From Trabulsiella guamensis ATCC 49490 (GTDB taxonomy: Bacteria; Pseudomonadota; Gammaproteobacteria; Enterobacterales; Enterobacteriaceae): a stretch of DNA of 64,000 nucleotides. Under the pieces are notes generated by a model. That model had not been told where the DNA came from and ran no database searches. It was given only the letters and a program-made list of their open reading frames with translations. This document shows positions 52,310 to 60,490 of this stretch, in pieces. The stretch spans positions 62,001 to 126,000 of the forward strand of contig NZ_JMTB01000121.1 of assembly GCF_000734965.1 (NCBI RefSeq), read 5' to 3'. Numbering within the stretch: position 1 is the first letter of the stretch; each line of letters starts with the position of its first letter. The position numbers and the translations under genes are program-made.

Positions 52310-52331
52310 AATATTCTCTCATTTTAGAGGG

Positions 52332-52817
52332 TTAGAATTTTTTCAGAATATCGTCCAGCGACTGCGGTTTATCTTCCGGGATCGTCTGGAAAAACACCTG
52401 AATTCCACGACTTTTCAAATCTTTGAGAATGCCCACGTCTTTCTCATCCAGGGTGATGTTCTGGAAGACGGCTTTGCGGTTTGGTCCGCCGCCCAGTCCG
52501 CCCACCTGAATGGTGCCGACGTCAAAACCGTTCTGTACTACCTGTTGAATCGCGGCCAGTGACGGGAACAGCACCAGCACGTTGCCATCACCCAGCCGGT
52601 TCTCTTTCCACGTTGCCGCGAAACTGTCGTTGCCATAGCAATCCACTTTGATGTTCGGCGGCGCCGCCATCAGGTAGATGTTCTTCATAAACGGATCGGC
52701 ATCCAGTTCATCGCTGACCACCACAATGCGGTTCGCCTGAGACTGGCCGACCCACTTTGTGACCACCTGACCGTGGATGAGGCGGCTGTCGATACGGCAT
52801 AAGACGATGTTTGCCAT
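52332..52817 (-). CDS. dgaB: DgaB, PTS enzyme IIB (mannose family)
   Basis: A 161-residue EIIB protein from the ATG at 52817 (AAGGAAAAC upstream); the frame extends to 52901 but that would overlap dgaA. Phospho-acceptor H15 is in CRIDSRLIHGQVVTKWV, the family signature. The rest (NRIVVVSDELDADPFMKNIYLMAAPP, GVQVFFQTIPEDKPQSLDDIL type end) is standard. Accepts phosphate from DgaA and passes it to the sugar acid during transport. Confidence 0.95.
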   Translation of the reverse strand: MANIVLCRIDSRLIHGQVVTKWVGQSQANRIVVVSDELDADPFMKNIYLMAAPPNIKVDCYGNDSFAATWKENRLGDGNVLVLFPSLAAIQQVVQNGFDVGTIQVGGLGGGPNRKAVFQNITLDEKDVGILKDLKSRGIQVFFQTIPEDKPQSLDDILKKF

Positions 52818-52839
52818 AATGTTTTCCTTGTTGTGGTGT

Positions 52840-53271
52840 TTAGGGTTGTTGTAATTGACGAACATGGGCGACGACATCGCGGCAACTGCTGCGTCCGGCA
52901 TCCACCAGCGCTGCGACGCAATCGGATAACCGTCCGTGCTCGCGCTTGTCGAGCGCTTCCAGCAACAGCGTGGCGTTAAGCCCAGAGATCACCGCCACCG
53001 GATAATCCGCACTCAGCCGTGCCGCCACGTTGGAGGTGGTGCCGCCAATAAAATCAGTCAGGATCAGCGAGCCATCGGGCAGTGTTTTCACGACCGCTTC
53101 AACGCGCTGGTAATACTCCCCCAGCGTGTCGACCGGCATCAGCGCAATCTCCTTCACGCCTTCGATTTCGCCCATCACCATGCGCAAACTGTTGCATAGC
53201 TGCTGCCCCCAGCCGCCATGCGTCAGCAGCAGAATTTGGGACAGGGACGGAGTGGATGTAGTGGGTGTCAA
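52840..53271 (-). CDS. dgaA: DgaA, PTS enzyme IIA (mannose family)
   Basis: A 143-residue EIIA protein. It appears to start with TTG at 53271, with GGAGG five bases upstream and no in-frame ATG nearby. The phospho-acceptor His is H18 in LLLTHGGWGQQL; GSLILTDFIGGTTSNVAARL and VISGLNATLLLEAL are family marks. First gene of the operon, 41-56 bp downstream of the sigma54 promoter. Confidence 0.9.
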   Translation of the reverse strand: MTPTTSTPSLSQILLLTHGGWGQQLCNSLRMVMGEIEGVKEIALMPVDTLGEYYQRVEAVVKTLPDGSLILTDFIGGTTSNVAARLSADYPVAVISGLNATLLLEALDKREHGRLSDCVAALVDAGRSSCRDVVAHVRQLQQP

Positions 53272-53311
53272 AATGGCCTCCTGGCGCGGTTTCGTTTACA
53301 CCCGAGATAAG

Positions 53312-53327
53312 AGCAAGCGTTGTGCCA
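53312..53327 (-). promoter_or_regulatory. Sigma54 promoter of dgaABCDEF
   Basis: On the minus strand TGGCACAACGCTTGCT is close to the ideal TGGCACGNNNNTTGCW, with GG-N10-GC. It lies between the terminator after dgaR and the dgaA start, as expected for an operon driven by DgaR. Confidence 0.9.
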
Positions 53328-53365
53328 GAGTTAGTGTCACGCAGGGTAAGGGAAGGGAAGAAAAA

Positions 53366-53388
53366 CCGGGCGGCAGGGCGCAACCCGG
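53366..53388 (-). terminator. Terminator between dgaR and dgaA
   Basis: CCGGG and CCCGG arms (with further pairing GCG/CGC inside) followed on the minus strand by TTTTTCTTCC, 15 bp after the dgaR stop. It isolates the regulator transcript from the operon's own promoter. Confidence 0.65.
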
Positions 53389-53403
53389 CGGTATGACAGC
53401 GGT

Positions 53404-56199
53404 TTAACCAAACAGCAGCTCGTAAATATAAACGTATTCCGCATCGGAAAGTCGGATGGCATAGGCTTCTTCTACCGGCTGAAACGCCGCTTTGATGCCA
53501 CTAAATGCCCGTGCGTCCATTTCGGGCTTCATTTCCAGCGCCATCTGTAACGGTTTGCGGTTAATGACGATACGCTCGACCATGCAACAGCAGTGGATCA
53601 GGAAACGTAGTGTCACCTGACGGCTCGGTTTGATGGCAAGCGTGGTGCGTAACTGGCTCAGTACGCCTTCCATTTCTTTCAGAATGCGTTGCGGGTTGAG
53701 CACGGAAATGTGGTTGATGATGCTCTCCATGGTCAGCGCGCTGATAAAGCGCGACGCGCTGCGCTCCATTTCAAGACGCCGCTCGGCGCTGGACAGATCT
53801 GGCGTCAGCAGGCTCAGCACCAGCTCCGGCCCCTGTTCGGAGAACAGCTCTTCCAGCGAAATAAACGGGATATCCGGCAGACCTGGCTGGAACGTCCCGA
53901 CGATCCCCGCCAGCCGCTCGTGCGGGTTCAGCGCCTGCTGCACGCGTTCCGGGCTGCGCACCTCGTTGTAATCGAGGATCACCATTCGTGTATCCTGCGA
54001 CATCAGTTCGCCGAAACTTTCCTCCAGCACTTTTTTGATTTTCTCGGCAGTGCCCATACCGGTAATGCAGGAGACCACCAGCACGTTGCCGACATTTTCC
54101 TGCTGCGGCGTGCAGAGCTGGCACGGAATGCCTTTGTTCTGCATCAGCTCGTTCAGTTGCGGCAAGTCGCGGGTTTCGTAGTTCAGATCAAGCCCGATCT
54201 CCAGCAGGCTGGTCAGGCTGATATTGGGCATCAGCAGCACGTCTATCTGAAACAGTTTGCTGATGGTACTGCCGAAATGCACCAGCGATCCGATATCGAC
54301 CATCAGGATCAGCCGCTGCCAGCCGTGGGCGCGGATCATCTGCGTCAGCTTTTCCAGTGTGTCATGTACCGACTGCTCGAAAGGCATGTCGATGGCGCTG
54401 AACAGCTCGCGCTCCAGCACGCGGTTGGCGTATTGTGCCATGCTGGTGGCGGTCGTTGCGCCGTGGGCTATCAGAATAGCGCCGCAGTCCGGGCTGTCAC
54501 TGATGCGCTGACGATAATGACGGCACTCTTTCAGGAACAGGCACAGCCAGACCACTTCCGTCGCCGGGCACTGAATATGCAGCAGTTCGTTGATTTTGCG
54601 GCACAGCAGGGTCGCGTTTTCGTATTCGTCCTTGCAGCGATCGAGAATCAAACTGGAGGAGTAAAGCTGCGGGATCAGCCCGCGCTGGACATAGCCAATC
54701 AGCGCCAGAAAGTGTTTTCGCAACGGATTGACCAGATTTTCCGGCAGGGCAAAGCCCAGCACCTGCTCAACACAGCCGATCAGCAGTGTCACGCGCTCTT
54801 CAAACTGATCGCCATAGCGTGGCGGGTTGGTGCCGCTGTCGCGGCTGTAGAGGCCGTATTCAAAAATTGAACTCAGCTTGTTTTTCAGGATCGCCAGCGT
54901 CTCAGCCGGCGGCACGTTACTGTTGCGCAGATTGACGTATTCGCGGGTCAGGAAGCTGTAAAACAGATCGCTCTCCTGCGGATCGCTTCCCGGCGAAAGC
55001 GAGCTTTTCAGTTGCGGCAGCGTGCGGGCGTCAATGTTCAGTTGTGCGCGACCGCTGAACAGCGCATCCACCAGCAATCTCTGTTCCGGTGTGGCATTAA
55101 ACGGCGTGTCGACCAGTTTTTTATCGAGCCATAACGTGTCGCTGTGCGTCGCCATTTCCGAGGCCCACGCCTGGGCGCAGAGAAACTGAATATCGCTTTT
55201 GAGCTGGCCGATATTGCCTTCCAGCGGTTTGTTGAGCAGCCACAGCAACAGCGTTTTATCGATGCCAATCGTGCGTTCGATCTTGCGGCTTTCCCGTTGC
55301 AGAAAACCGACGATCAGCTCCACCTGCTCTTCCACGGAACGCTCACGAATACCGGGCAGATCAATGCTGACCTGCAACCGGCGCTGGAAAGTGCGCAGCA
55401 GTGACGAATTCACCGGTTCAGTGGTGGCGCAGATCAGGCGTAAGGAGATCTTACGGGCGCTGGCGCTGGAGCCCAGCGGGCGGTACTCGCCTTTATCCAG
55501 CAGGGAGAAGAGTTTTTCCTGGCCTTCATAAGGCAGACGATGGACTTCATCAAGCAGCAGATAGCCGCCGTCAGCCTGTTCGACTAATCCGGTTTTATCG
55601 CTGGTGGCACCGGTAAATGCCCCCTGACGATGGCCAAAGAGATGGGAGGAGAGCAGTTCCGGGTTGTTGGCGTATTCAGCGCAGTTGAAATAGACCAGCG
55701 GCGGCAGGCTGCCGGTGGTGTGCTCGCAGGCGTAGCGGTGCATCAATTCAGCAAAAAAGGTTTTGCCGACGCCGGATGGCCCGGTAAGCAACACGTGCAG
55801 CCCTTGTGGATAGAGCACGGCGGCTTTGCCTTTTTCGACAGCATCACGCAGGCTACGGTCGTGACCAATCAACGCAGTAAAGGGATCGTTATCCTGTTCG
55901 TCAGCGTGCGGCAGCAACGCCGACACCGACGGCAGCTCCCGTTCCGTTGCAGACAGCCCTCTGCCGAGCAATGCTTCCAGCGCCTGGCGATGCAAAAAGA
56001 ACACCGGGCGACCACGGGTTTTCACCGCCAGCCCGTCATTGCACAGTTGATTAAGATCTTTACTGACCGAGTTGCGTGCCAGCCCGAGGTTAAACCCGAT
56101 GCTTTCCGCCGTGAAGGCCACCTCCTGTTGCAAATCACTGACGTCCAGGGTGCGCGTAAGCCGCTCCAGTTCCCGCAACACTACTTCAATACGTCTCAT
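53404..56199 (-). CDS. dgaR: DgaR, LevR-type sigma54 activator with PTS regulation domains
   Basis: A 931-residue protein from the ATG at 56199 (MRRIEVVLRELERL); the frame extends to 56244. Domains in order: N-terminal winged helix (ESIGFNLGLARNSVSKDL), AAA+ domain with Walker A GPSGVGKT at 140-147 and GAFTGA at 193-198, first PRD, an EIIA-man-like domain (GAILIAHGATTATSMAQYA with its His), an EIIB-gat-like segment (VLVVSCITGMGTAEKIKKVL), and a second PRD at the C-terminus. Such proteins activate sigma54 promoters and are tuned by phosphorylation from the PTS they control. Directly upstream of dgaA in the same direction. Confidence 0.94.
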   Translation of the reverse strand: MRRIEVVLRELERLTRTLDVSDLQQEVAFTAESIGFNLGLARNSVSKDLNQLCNDGLAVKTRGRPVFFLHRQALEALLGRGLSATERELPSVSALLPHADEQDNDPFTALIGHDRSLRDAVEKGKAAVLYPQGLHVLLTGPSGVGKTFFAELMHRYACEHTTGSLPPLVYFNCAEYANNPELLSSHLFGHRQGAFTGATSDKTGLVEQADGGYLLLDEVHRLPYEGQEKLFSLLDKGEYRPLGSSASARKISLRLICATTEPVNSSLLRTFQRRLQVSIDLPGIRERSVEEQVELIVGFLQRESRKIERTIGIDKTLLLWLLNKPLEGNIGQLKSDIQFLCAQAWASEMATHSDTLWLDKKLVDTPFNATPEQRLLVDALFSGRAQLNIDARTLPQLKSSLSPGSDPQESDLFYSFLTREYVNLRNSNVPPAETLAILKNKLSSIFEYGLYSRDSGTNPPRYGDQFEERVTLLIGCVEQVLGFALPENLVNPLRKHFLALIGYVQRGLIPQLYSSSLILDRCKDEYENATLLCRKINELLHIQCPATEVVWLCLFLKECRHYRQRISDSPDCGAILIAHGATTATSMAQYANRVLERELFSAIDMPFEQSVHDTLEKLTQMIRAHGWQRLILMVDIGSLVHFGSTISKLFQIDVLLMPNISLTSLLEIGLDLNYETRDLPQLNELMQNKGIPCQLCTPQQENVGNVLVVSCITGMGTAEKIKKVLEESFGELMSQDTRMVILDYNEVRSPERVQQALNPHERLAGIVGTFQPGLPDIPFISLEELFSEQGPELVLSLLTPDLSSAERRLEMERSASRFISALTMESIINHISVLNPQRILKEMEGVLSQLRTTLAIKPSRQVTLRFLIHCCCMVERIVINRKPLQMALEMKPEMDARAFSGIKAAFQPVEEAYAIRLSDAEYVYIYELLFG

Positions 56200-56292
56200 C
56201 GCTTTACCGGTTTGAATGGTTGAATAATTCAGAACATACACCAAATGGCCGCCGGTGAAAGCGACCCGTCATGGAGTTGTGAGACGATGTAC

Positions 56293-57720
56293 TTATCTCG
56301 CGTTATTCCATTCGATGGCGACGCGGATAGCTTCCCCCAGTTGCGCCACCACCCGCTGATGCTGTTCCGTGGGCGGCAGGCCGCAGTTCAGCCGCAGACA
56401 GTTGCGGTATTTCCCGGAGGCGGAAAACAGCGAACCGGGGGCGATCTGGATCTTCAGCCGGGCGAGTTGCTGACCGACACAGACCATATCGACAAGTTCT
56501 GGCAGCTCAACCCACAGCAGGAAACCGCCCTGTGGACGCGTCACGCAGATGCCACAGGGGAAATATTGCCGTACCCAGCAGGTGTAGGTTTCCATGTTCT
56601 GCTGGTAGATCTGACGCATCCGCCGCACATGGCGGTGATAGTGGCCTTCGCGAATAAATGACGCTACCGCCATCTGAGTGGTGGGTACGGTGGTGCCGCT
56701 GGTGGCGTATTTCATGTGCAGCACCCGGTCACGGTAACGGCCTGGTACAATCCAGCCCACGCGTAACCCCGGCGCGATGGTTTTGGTGAAAGAGCTGCAC
56801 AGCAGCACGCGACCATCGATATCCCAGGATTTGATCGTTCGCGGGCGCGGATACTCGTTCGCCAGCTCACCGTAAATATCATCTTCGAAAATAGCGAGAT
56901 CATGACGCTGGGCGAGCGCCAGGATCGCCCGCTTGCGATCATCCGGCATAATAAAGCCCAGCGGATTGTTGCAGTTGGGGACCAGGATCACGCCTTTGAT
57001 CGGCCACTGCTCCAGCGCCAGTTCCAGGGCTTCAATGCTGATCCCGGTTTGCGAATCGGTCGGAATTTCAATGGCTTTGATATTAAATCCGCGCAGTAAC
57101 TGCATGGTGCCGTAATAGCAGGGGGATTCGACGGCAACGATATCGCCAGGCTTGCAGACGGAAAACAGCGCGATGGAGAGCGCCGCATGGCAGCCCTGGG
57201 TAATGATAATGTCATCCGCAGTGGCTACAGTACCGCCATCAAGCATCAGGCGGGCAATCTGTTCGCGCAGGTCGCGGCGGCCAGCCAGTTCGTCGTAGTT
57301 CAGGATGTCGCCAGGATGGTGCTGTACGATGCGGCTCATCTCGCGCCACAGCGGTTTCAGGCTCGACTGCGACACGTCCGGCGAGCCGCCGCCAAATGCG
57401 GCCATACTTTTATCGCCACGCCCACCCAGCAGCGTCAGCACCTGCTCCCACTGGGTGACCTCTACCGGGCGCTGCACCGGGCGCGACATGGCCGGCACCG
57501 GCGGCTGGGCTTTGCGCGGGGCGACAAAGTAGCCGGAGCGCGGCTGCGGGGTGATGAGCTGTAAATCTTCCAGCTTCTGATAGGCCTGCTGTACGGTACT
57601 GATGCTGACACCATGCTCATGACTCAGCGCCCGCACCGAGGGCAGTTTTTCCCCGTGGCGGTACAGCCCCTGTTCGATACGCTCGGCAAGCAGATTGGCC
57701 AGATGTTGGTAACGCGTCAT
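56293..57720 (-). CDS. MocR/GntR-type regulator with aminotransferase domain (1)
   Basis: A 475-residue protein from the ATG at 57720; the open frame runs on to 57876 but the winged helix starts here. Residues 1-75 are a GntR DNA-binding domain (LAERIEQGLYRHGEKLPSVR, then VSISTVQQAYQKLE). The rest is a fold-type I aminotransferase: LNYDELAGRRDLREQIA, VPNCNNPLGFIMP, FEDDIYGEL and the PLP-lysine motif LLCSSFTKTIAPGLRVGWI. Resembles YdcR-type MocR proteins. Divergent from the DUF1127 gene, with four copies of a heptamer between them. Regulated pathway unknown. Confidence 0.9.
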   Translation of the reverse strand: MTRYQHLANLLAERIEQGLYRHGEKLPSVRALSHEHGVSISTVQQAYQKLEDLQLITPQPRSGYFVAPRKAQPPVPAMSRPVQRPVEVTQWEQVLTLLGGRGDKSMAAFGGGSPDVSQSSLKPLWREMSRIVQHHPGDILNYDELAGRRDLREQIARLMLDGGTVATADDIIITQGCHAALSIALFSVCKPGDIVAVESPCYYGTMQLLRGFNIKAIEIPTDSQTGISIEALELALEQWPIKGVILVPNCNNPLGFIMPDDRKRAILALAQRHDLAIFEDDIYGELANEYPRPRTIKSWDIDGRVLLCSSFTKTIAPGLRVGWIVPGRYRDRVLHMKYATSGTTVPTTQMAVASFIREGHYHRHVRRMRQIYQQNMETYTCWVRQYFPCGICVTRPQGGFLLWVELPELVDMVCVGQQLARLKIQIAPGSLFSASGKYRNCLRLNCGLPPTEQHQRVVAQLGEAIRVAIEWNNAR

Positions 57721-57741
57721 GCTGTATCCTTCTATCAACCA

Positions 57742-57840
57742 TACAGATAGATAAACCAGTACAGATCGAGTGAAAAAAAGCAGCTCAGATACCGTTTTAT
57801 AGCATCTGTATGTTAAAGAAAAGTGTATTCTGAATCTGTA
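57742..57840. promoter_or_regulatory. Four copies of TACAGAT/ATCTGTA between divergent genes (candidate MocR sites)
   Basis: TACAGAT occurs at 57742-57748 and 57760-57766 (18 bp apart), and its complement ATCTGTA at 57804-57810 and 57834-57840 (30 bp apart). All lie in the gap between the MocR-type gene and the DUF1127 gene. Paired same-direction sites are typical for MocR dimers; self-regulation is inferred. Confidence 0.5.
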
Positions 57841-57898
57841 TCGTACACCCACATTCCATGAAGATAAGGCCCTCACTCACAGAAACGAGAGGTGCATC

Positions 57899-58063
57899 AT
57901 GGAGTTTTATGAAAACCGGCCCAGAGCGCCGTTCTTAGGGTTGACGTTGATTGGAAAAGCGATCGCAAAATGGTGGCGGATCCACAAAACCCGCCGGGCG
58001 CTCGACCGCCTGAGCGAAGCGCAGCTAAAAGATATCGGGATTTCACGCCATGATATCGGCTAA
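57899..58063 (+). CDS. DUF1127 (YjiS-like) small protein
   Basis: A 54-residue protein starting MEFYENRPRAPFLGL with a GAGAGG ribosome site seven bases before the ATG. The C-terminal half TRRALDRLSEAQLKDIGISR is the DUF1127 signature seen in E. coli YjiS. Strongly basic. Family members elsewhere affect RNA turnover and phosphate or carbon metabolism, but for enterobacterial YjiS proteins no function is established. Its 3' end overlaps the 3' end of the opposite LysR gene by 21 bp. Confidence 0.88.
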   Translation: MEFYENRPRAPFLGLTLIGKAIAKWWRIHKTRRALDRLSEAQLKDIGISRHDIG

Positions 58064-58969
58064 GGGTGCGTGCGGATACACGCCGCGCTCCCTGACCAGC
58101 GCCACCAGCGCCCGCAGCCCGGGTGGGACGTGACGATGGCCAGGATAATACAGGCGCAGCCCGCCAAAGGGCTGCGCCCATTCATCGAGTACGCTGACCA
58201 GTTCCCCGCCATCCAGTTCCTGCTGAATATACAACTCCGGTAAAAAACCTATCCCCAGTCCGGCTTTCACTACCCGGATCGATGCATGAAGATCTGAGGT
58301 GGCAAAGCGTGGCGGCACCGCCAGTTCATAACGTTCTCCCCGCCGCTCCAGCTCCCAGCGGTAGATCCCGCCATGCGACATGCGCATGCCGACCCCCTGA
58401 TGATGCAGTAGATCGTCCGGCGTTTCCGGTGTGCCATAACGGGCAAAGTAATCCGGTGTGGCGACCACCCGCTGGCGAAGATCCTTCGTTAATGGAATGG
58501 CGATCATATCCTGCGGCACGGATTCCGCGAGGCGAATCCCGGCGTCATACCCCTCCGCCACGATGTCGATCATTCGCGCTTCACTGACCGTTTCGACGCG
58601 CATTTTCGGGTAGCGGCGCATGTAGTCGATAAGCAATTCATCAAGGAACAGCGCGCCGATATTGTTCGGTACGTTCAGGCGCAGCGTTCCTGCCGGTTCG
58701 CCGCTATCGCTGTGGATCTCCTCGCTCGCCTGGCGGATCTCCTGCAGGGCCGGGCCAATACGGGCGACGAAACGCTGCCCGGCATCAGTCAGCGCCACGC
58801 TGCGGGTCGTGCGGTTAAACAGCCGCGTCTGCAAGCGGCTCTCCAGCCCGGCGATAGCGTTGCTGACCGCCGTGGCCGACATGCCCAGCTCCTGCGCTGC
58901 GCCACGAAAACTGCCCCGGCGCACTACCGCCATCACCACCTCAAGTTCTGTCAGTCCTGAACGATGCAT
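58043..58969 (-). CDS. LysR-family transcriptional regulator
   Basis: A 308-residue protein. The N-terminal winged helix LELEVVMAVVRRGSFRGAAQ-type region (about 6-25), SATAVSNAIAGLESRLQTRLFNR and the GLE/L turn are the LysR signature. The C-terminal about 210 residues are a periplasmic-binding-like effector domain (GTLRLNVPNNIGALFL onward). It is of the CrgA/AaeR-like subgroup with a NRTTRSVALTDAG motif. Divergent from the aldehyde dehydrogenase gene, with LysR-type boxes between them, so that gene is the likely target. Confidence 0.9.
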   Translation of the reverse strand: MHRSGLTELEVVMAVVRRGSFRGAAQELGMSATAVSNAIAGLESRLQTRLFNRTTRSVALTDAGQRFVARIGPALQEIRQASEEIHSDSGEPAGTLRLNVPNNIGALFLDELLIDYMRRYPKMRVETVSEARMIDIVAEGYDAGIRLAESVPQDMIAIPLTKDLRQRVVATPDYFARYGTPETPDDLLHHQGVGMRMSHGGIYRWELERRGERYELAVPPRFATSDLHASIRVVKAGLGIGFLPELYIQQELDGGELVSVLDEWAQPFGGLRLYYPGHRHVPPGLRALVALVRERGVYPHAPLADIMA

Positions 58970-58984
58970 AGAGATTATCCCGAA

Positions 58985-59030
58985 AATCGAAACACCGATT
59001 GCAGCATAACGCGGATTATCGCCACGATAA
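58985..59030. promoter_or_regulatory. LysR-type operator candidates between lysR and aldehyde dehydrogenase genes
   Basis: TTATCG-CCA-CGATAA (59016-59030) contains the T-N11-A pattern of LysR sites. A second inverted repeat AATCG-AAACAC-CGATT lies at 58985-59000. Both are in the 101-bp gap between the divergent starts. Confidence 0.55.
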
Positions 59031-59070
59031 AGCTGTGCCAGACTGGGGTCATACAGCCTGAGGAGGCACT

Positions 59071-60489
59071 ATGCGTACTATCGAACAGATCTTTATCAAC
59101 GGCGAATTTGTCACCCCGCATGGCAGCGAATATTTTGATTTATACAATCCGGCCACGGCGCAGGTGACAGGCCGGGTGCGCCTTGCGGATGAACAGGATG
59201 CCGAACGGGCGATTGCCGCCGCGAAAGCCGCGTTCCCGGAATGGTCGAAAACCAGCAAAGCGCAGCGTATTGCGGCACTTGAACGTATGCACGCCGCTGT
59301 GGTGGCACACCACGATGAACTGCTGGAAGCGATTATTGATGAGTATGGCGCGCCCGCTTCACGCTCGTCGTGGATGGCCTGCTACCCGGCGGACGTCATC
59401 ACCCAGGCCATTGCTGCGCTGGAAGCGTTTGAATTCACCACCCGGACGGGGATCGCTACCGTACAGATGACGCCGCTGGGCGTGGCCGGGCTTATCACAC
59501 CGTGGAACAGCGACGCCGGATTCATCTGCGGCAAGCTGGCAGCGGCGCTGGCAGCAGGCTGCACGGCAGTGATCAAACCGAGCGAAATGAGCGCCCTGCA
59601 AACGCAGGTGATCACTAAAGCGTTAAGCGAAGCCGGGTTGCCGCCAGGCGTGTTTAACATCGTGACCGGGCGTGGTGAAACGGTGGGCGAGGCTATCAGC
59701 CGCCACCCTGATGTAGCGAAAATCTCGTTTACTGGCTCGACCAATACCGGTAAAGCGATCCTGCGCAATGCCGCAGAGAGCTTTAAGCGCGTCACGCTGG
59801 AGCTGGGCGGCAAATCACCGACCCTTATTCTCGACGACGCCGATGTAGCGCAGGCGGTGCCACTGGCGATTGCTGCCGGGTTCATGAACAGCGGGCAGGC
59901 GTGTGTCGCCGGGACACGGATCCTGGTGTCGCAGTCGCGTAAAGCGGAATACGAAGCGGCGCTGGCGCAGGCCGTGGCAGCAGTAAGATCCGGCGATCCG
60001 CGCGATCCCGCCACTGAGGTCGGGCCGATGGTCAGCGAAAAACAGTGGCAGCGCGTACAGGGGTATATCCGCAAAGGTATCGACGAAGGTGCGCGGCTGC
60101 TGGCAGGGGGCGAAGGGCGTCCGACCGGGACGCAGGACGGCTGGTTTGTGCGCCCGACGCTGTTCACTGATGTGACCAATCAAATGACTATCGCCCGCGA
60201 CGAAATCTTTGGCCCGGTGCTGTCGGTGATTACCTACCGCGATGAAGCCGAGGCGATCGCCATCGCCAACGATACACTGTACGGCTTGAGCGCGCTGGTG
60301 CTGGGCCGTGATGTGGCGCGGGCGCAGAACGTGGCGCAGCAGATCGAATCTGGTCGGGTGCTGATCAACACCCTCGCCCATGAACCGAAAGCGCCGTTCG
60401 GCGGGTTTAAGCACTCCGGCGTCGGTCGCGAAATGGGCGAATGGGGCATCAGTGCCTTTATGGAGCCGAAAGCGCTGGTGAGCGCATAA
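59071..60489 (+). CDS. NAD(P)-dependent aldehyde dehydrogenase
   Basis: A 472-residue enzyme. Seen: the cofactor strand PLGVAGLITPWNSDAGF (about 134-150), KPSEMSALQ, FTGSTNTGKAI, the catalytic Glu in LELGGKSP (about 250), the catalytic Cys in NSGQACVAGTR (about 283) and DEIFGPVLSVITY. The end EMGEWGISAFMEPKALVSA is typical. Among the family it looks closest to aromatic/aliphatic semialdehyde enzymes; the substrate cannot be named. Divergent from the LysR gene; its stop is 1 bp from that of the convergent second MocR-type gene. Confidence 0.92.
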   Translation: MRTIEQIFINGEFVTPHGSEYFDLYNPATAQVTGRVRLADEQDAERAIAAAKAAFPEWSKTSKAQRIAALERMHAAVVAHHDELLEAIIDEYGAPASRSSWMACYPADVITQAIAALEAFEFTTRTGIATVQMTPLGVAGLITPWNSDAGFICGKLAAALAAGCTAVIKPSEMSALQTQVITKALSEAGLPPGVFNIVTGRGETVGEAISRHPDVAKISFTGSTNTGKAILRNAAESFKRVTLELGGKSPTLILDDADVAQAVPLAIAAGFMNSGQACVAGTRILVSQSRKAEYEAALAQAVAAVRSGDPRDPATEVGPMVSEKQWQRVQGYIRKGIDEGARLLAGGEGRPTGTQDGWFVRPTLFTDVTNQMTIARDEIFGPVLSVITYRDEAEAIAIANDTLYGLSALVLGRDVARAQNVAQQIESGRVLINTLAHEPKAPFGGFKHSGVGREMGEWGISAFMEPKALVSA

Positions 60490-60490
60490 C

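Noticed and set aside
53689-54870. 393-codon open frame on the plus strand
   Set aside because: Antisense to dgaR; Gln/His/Arg-rich translation without family features.
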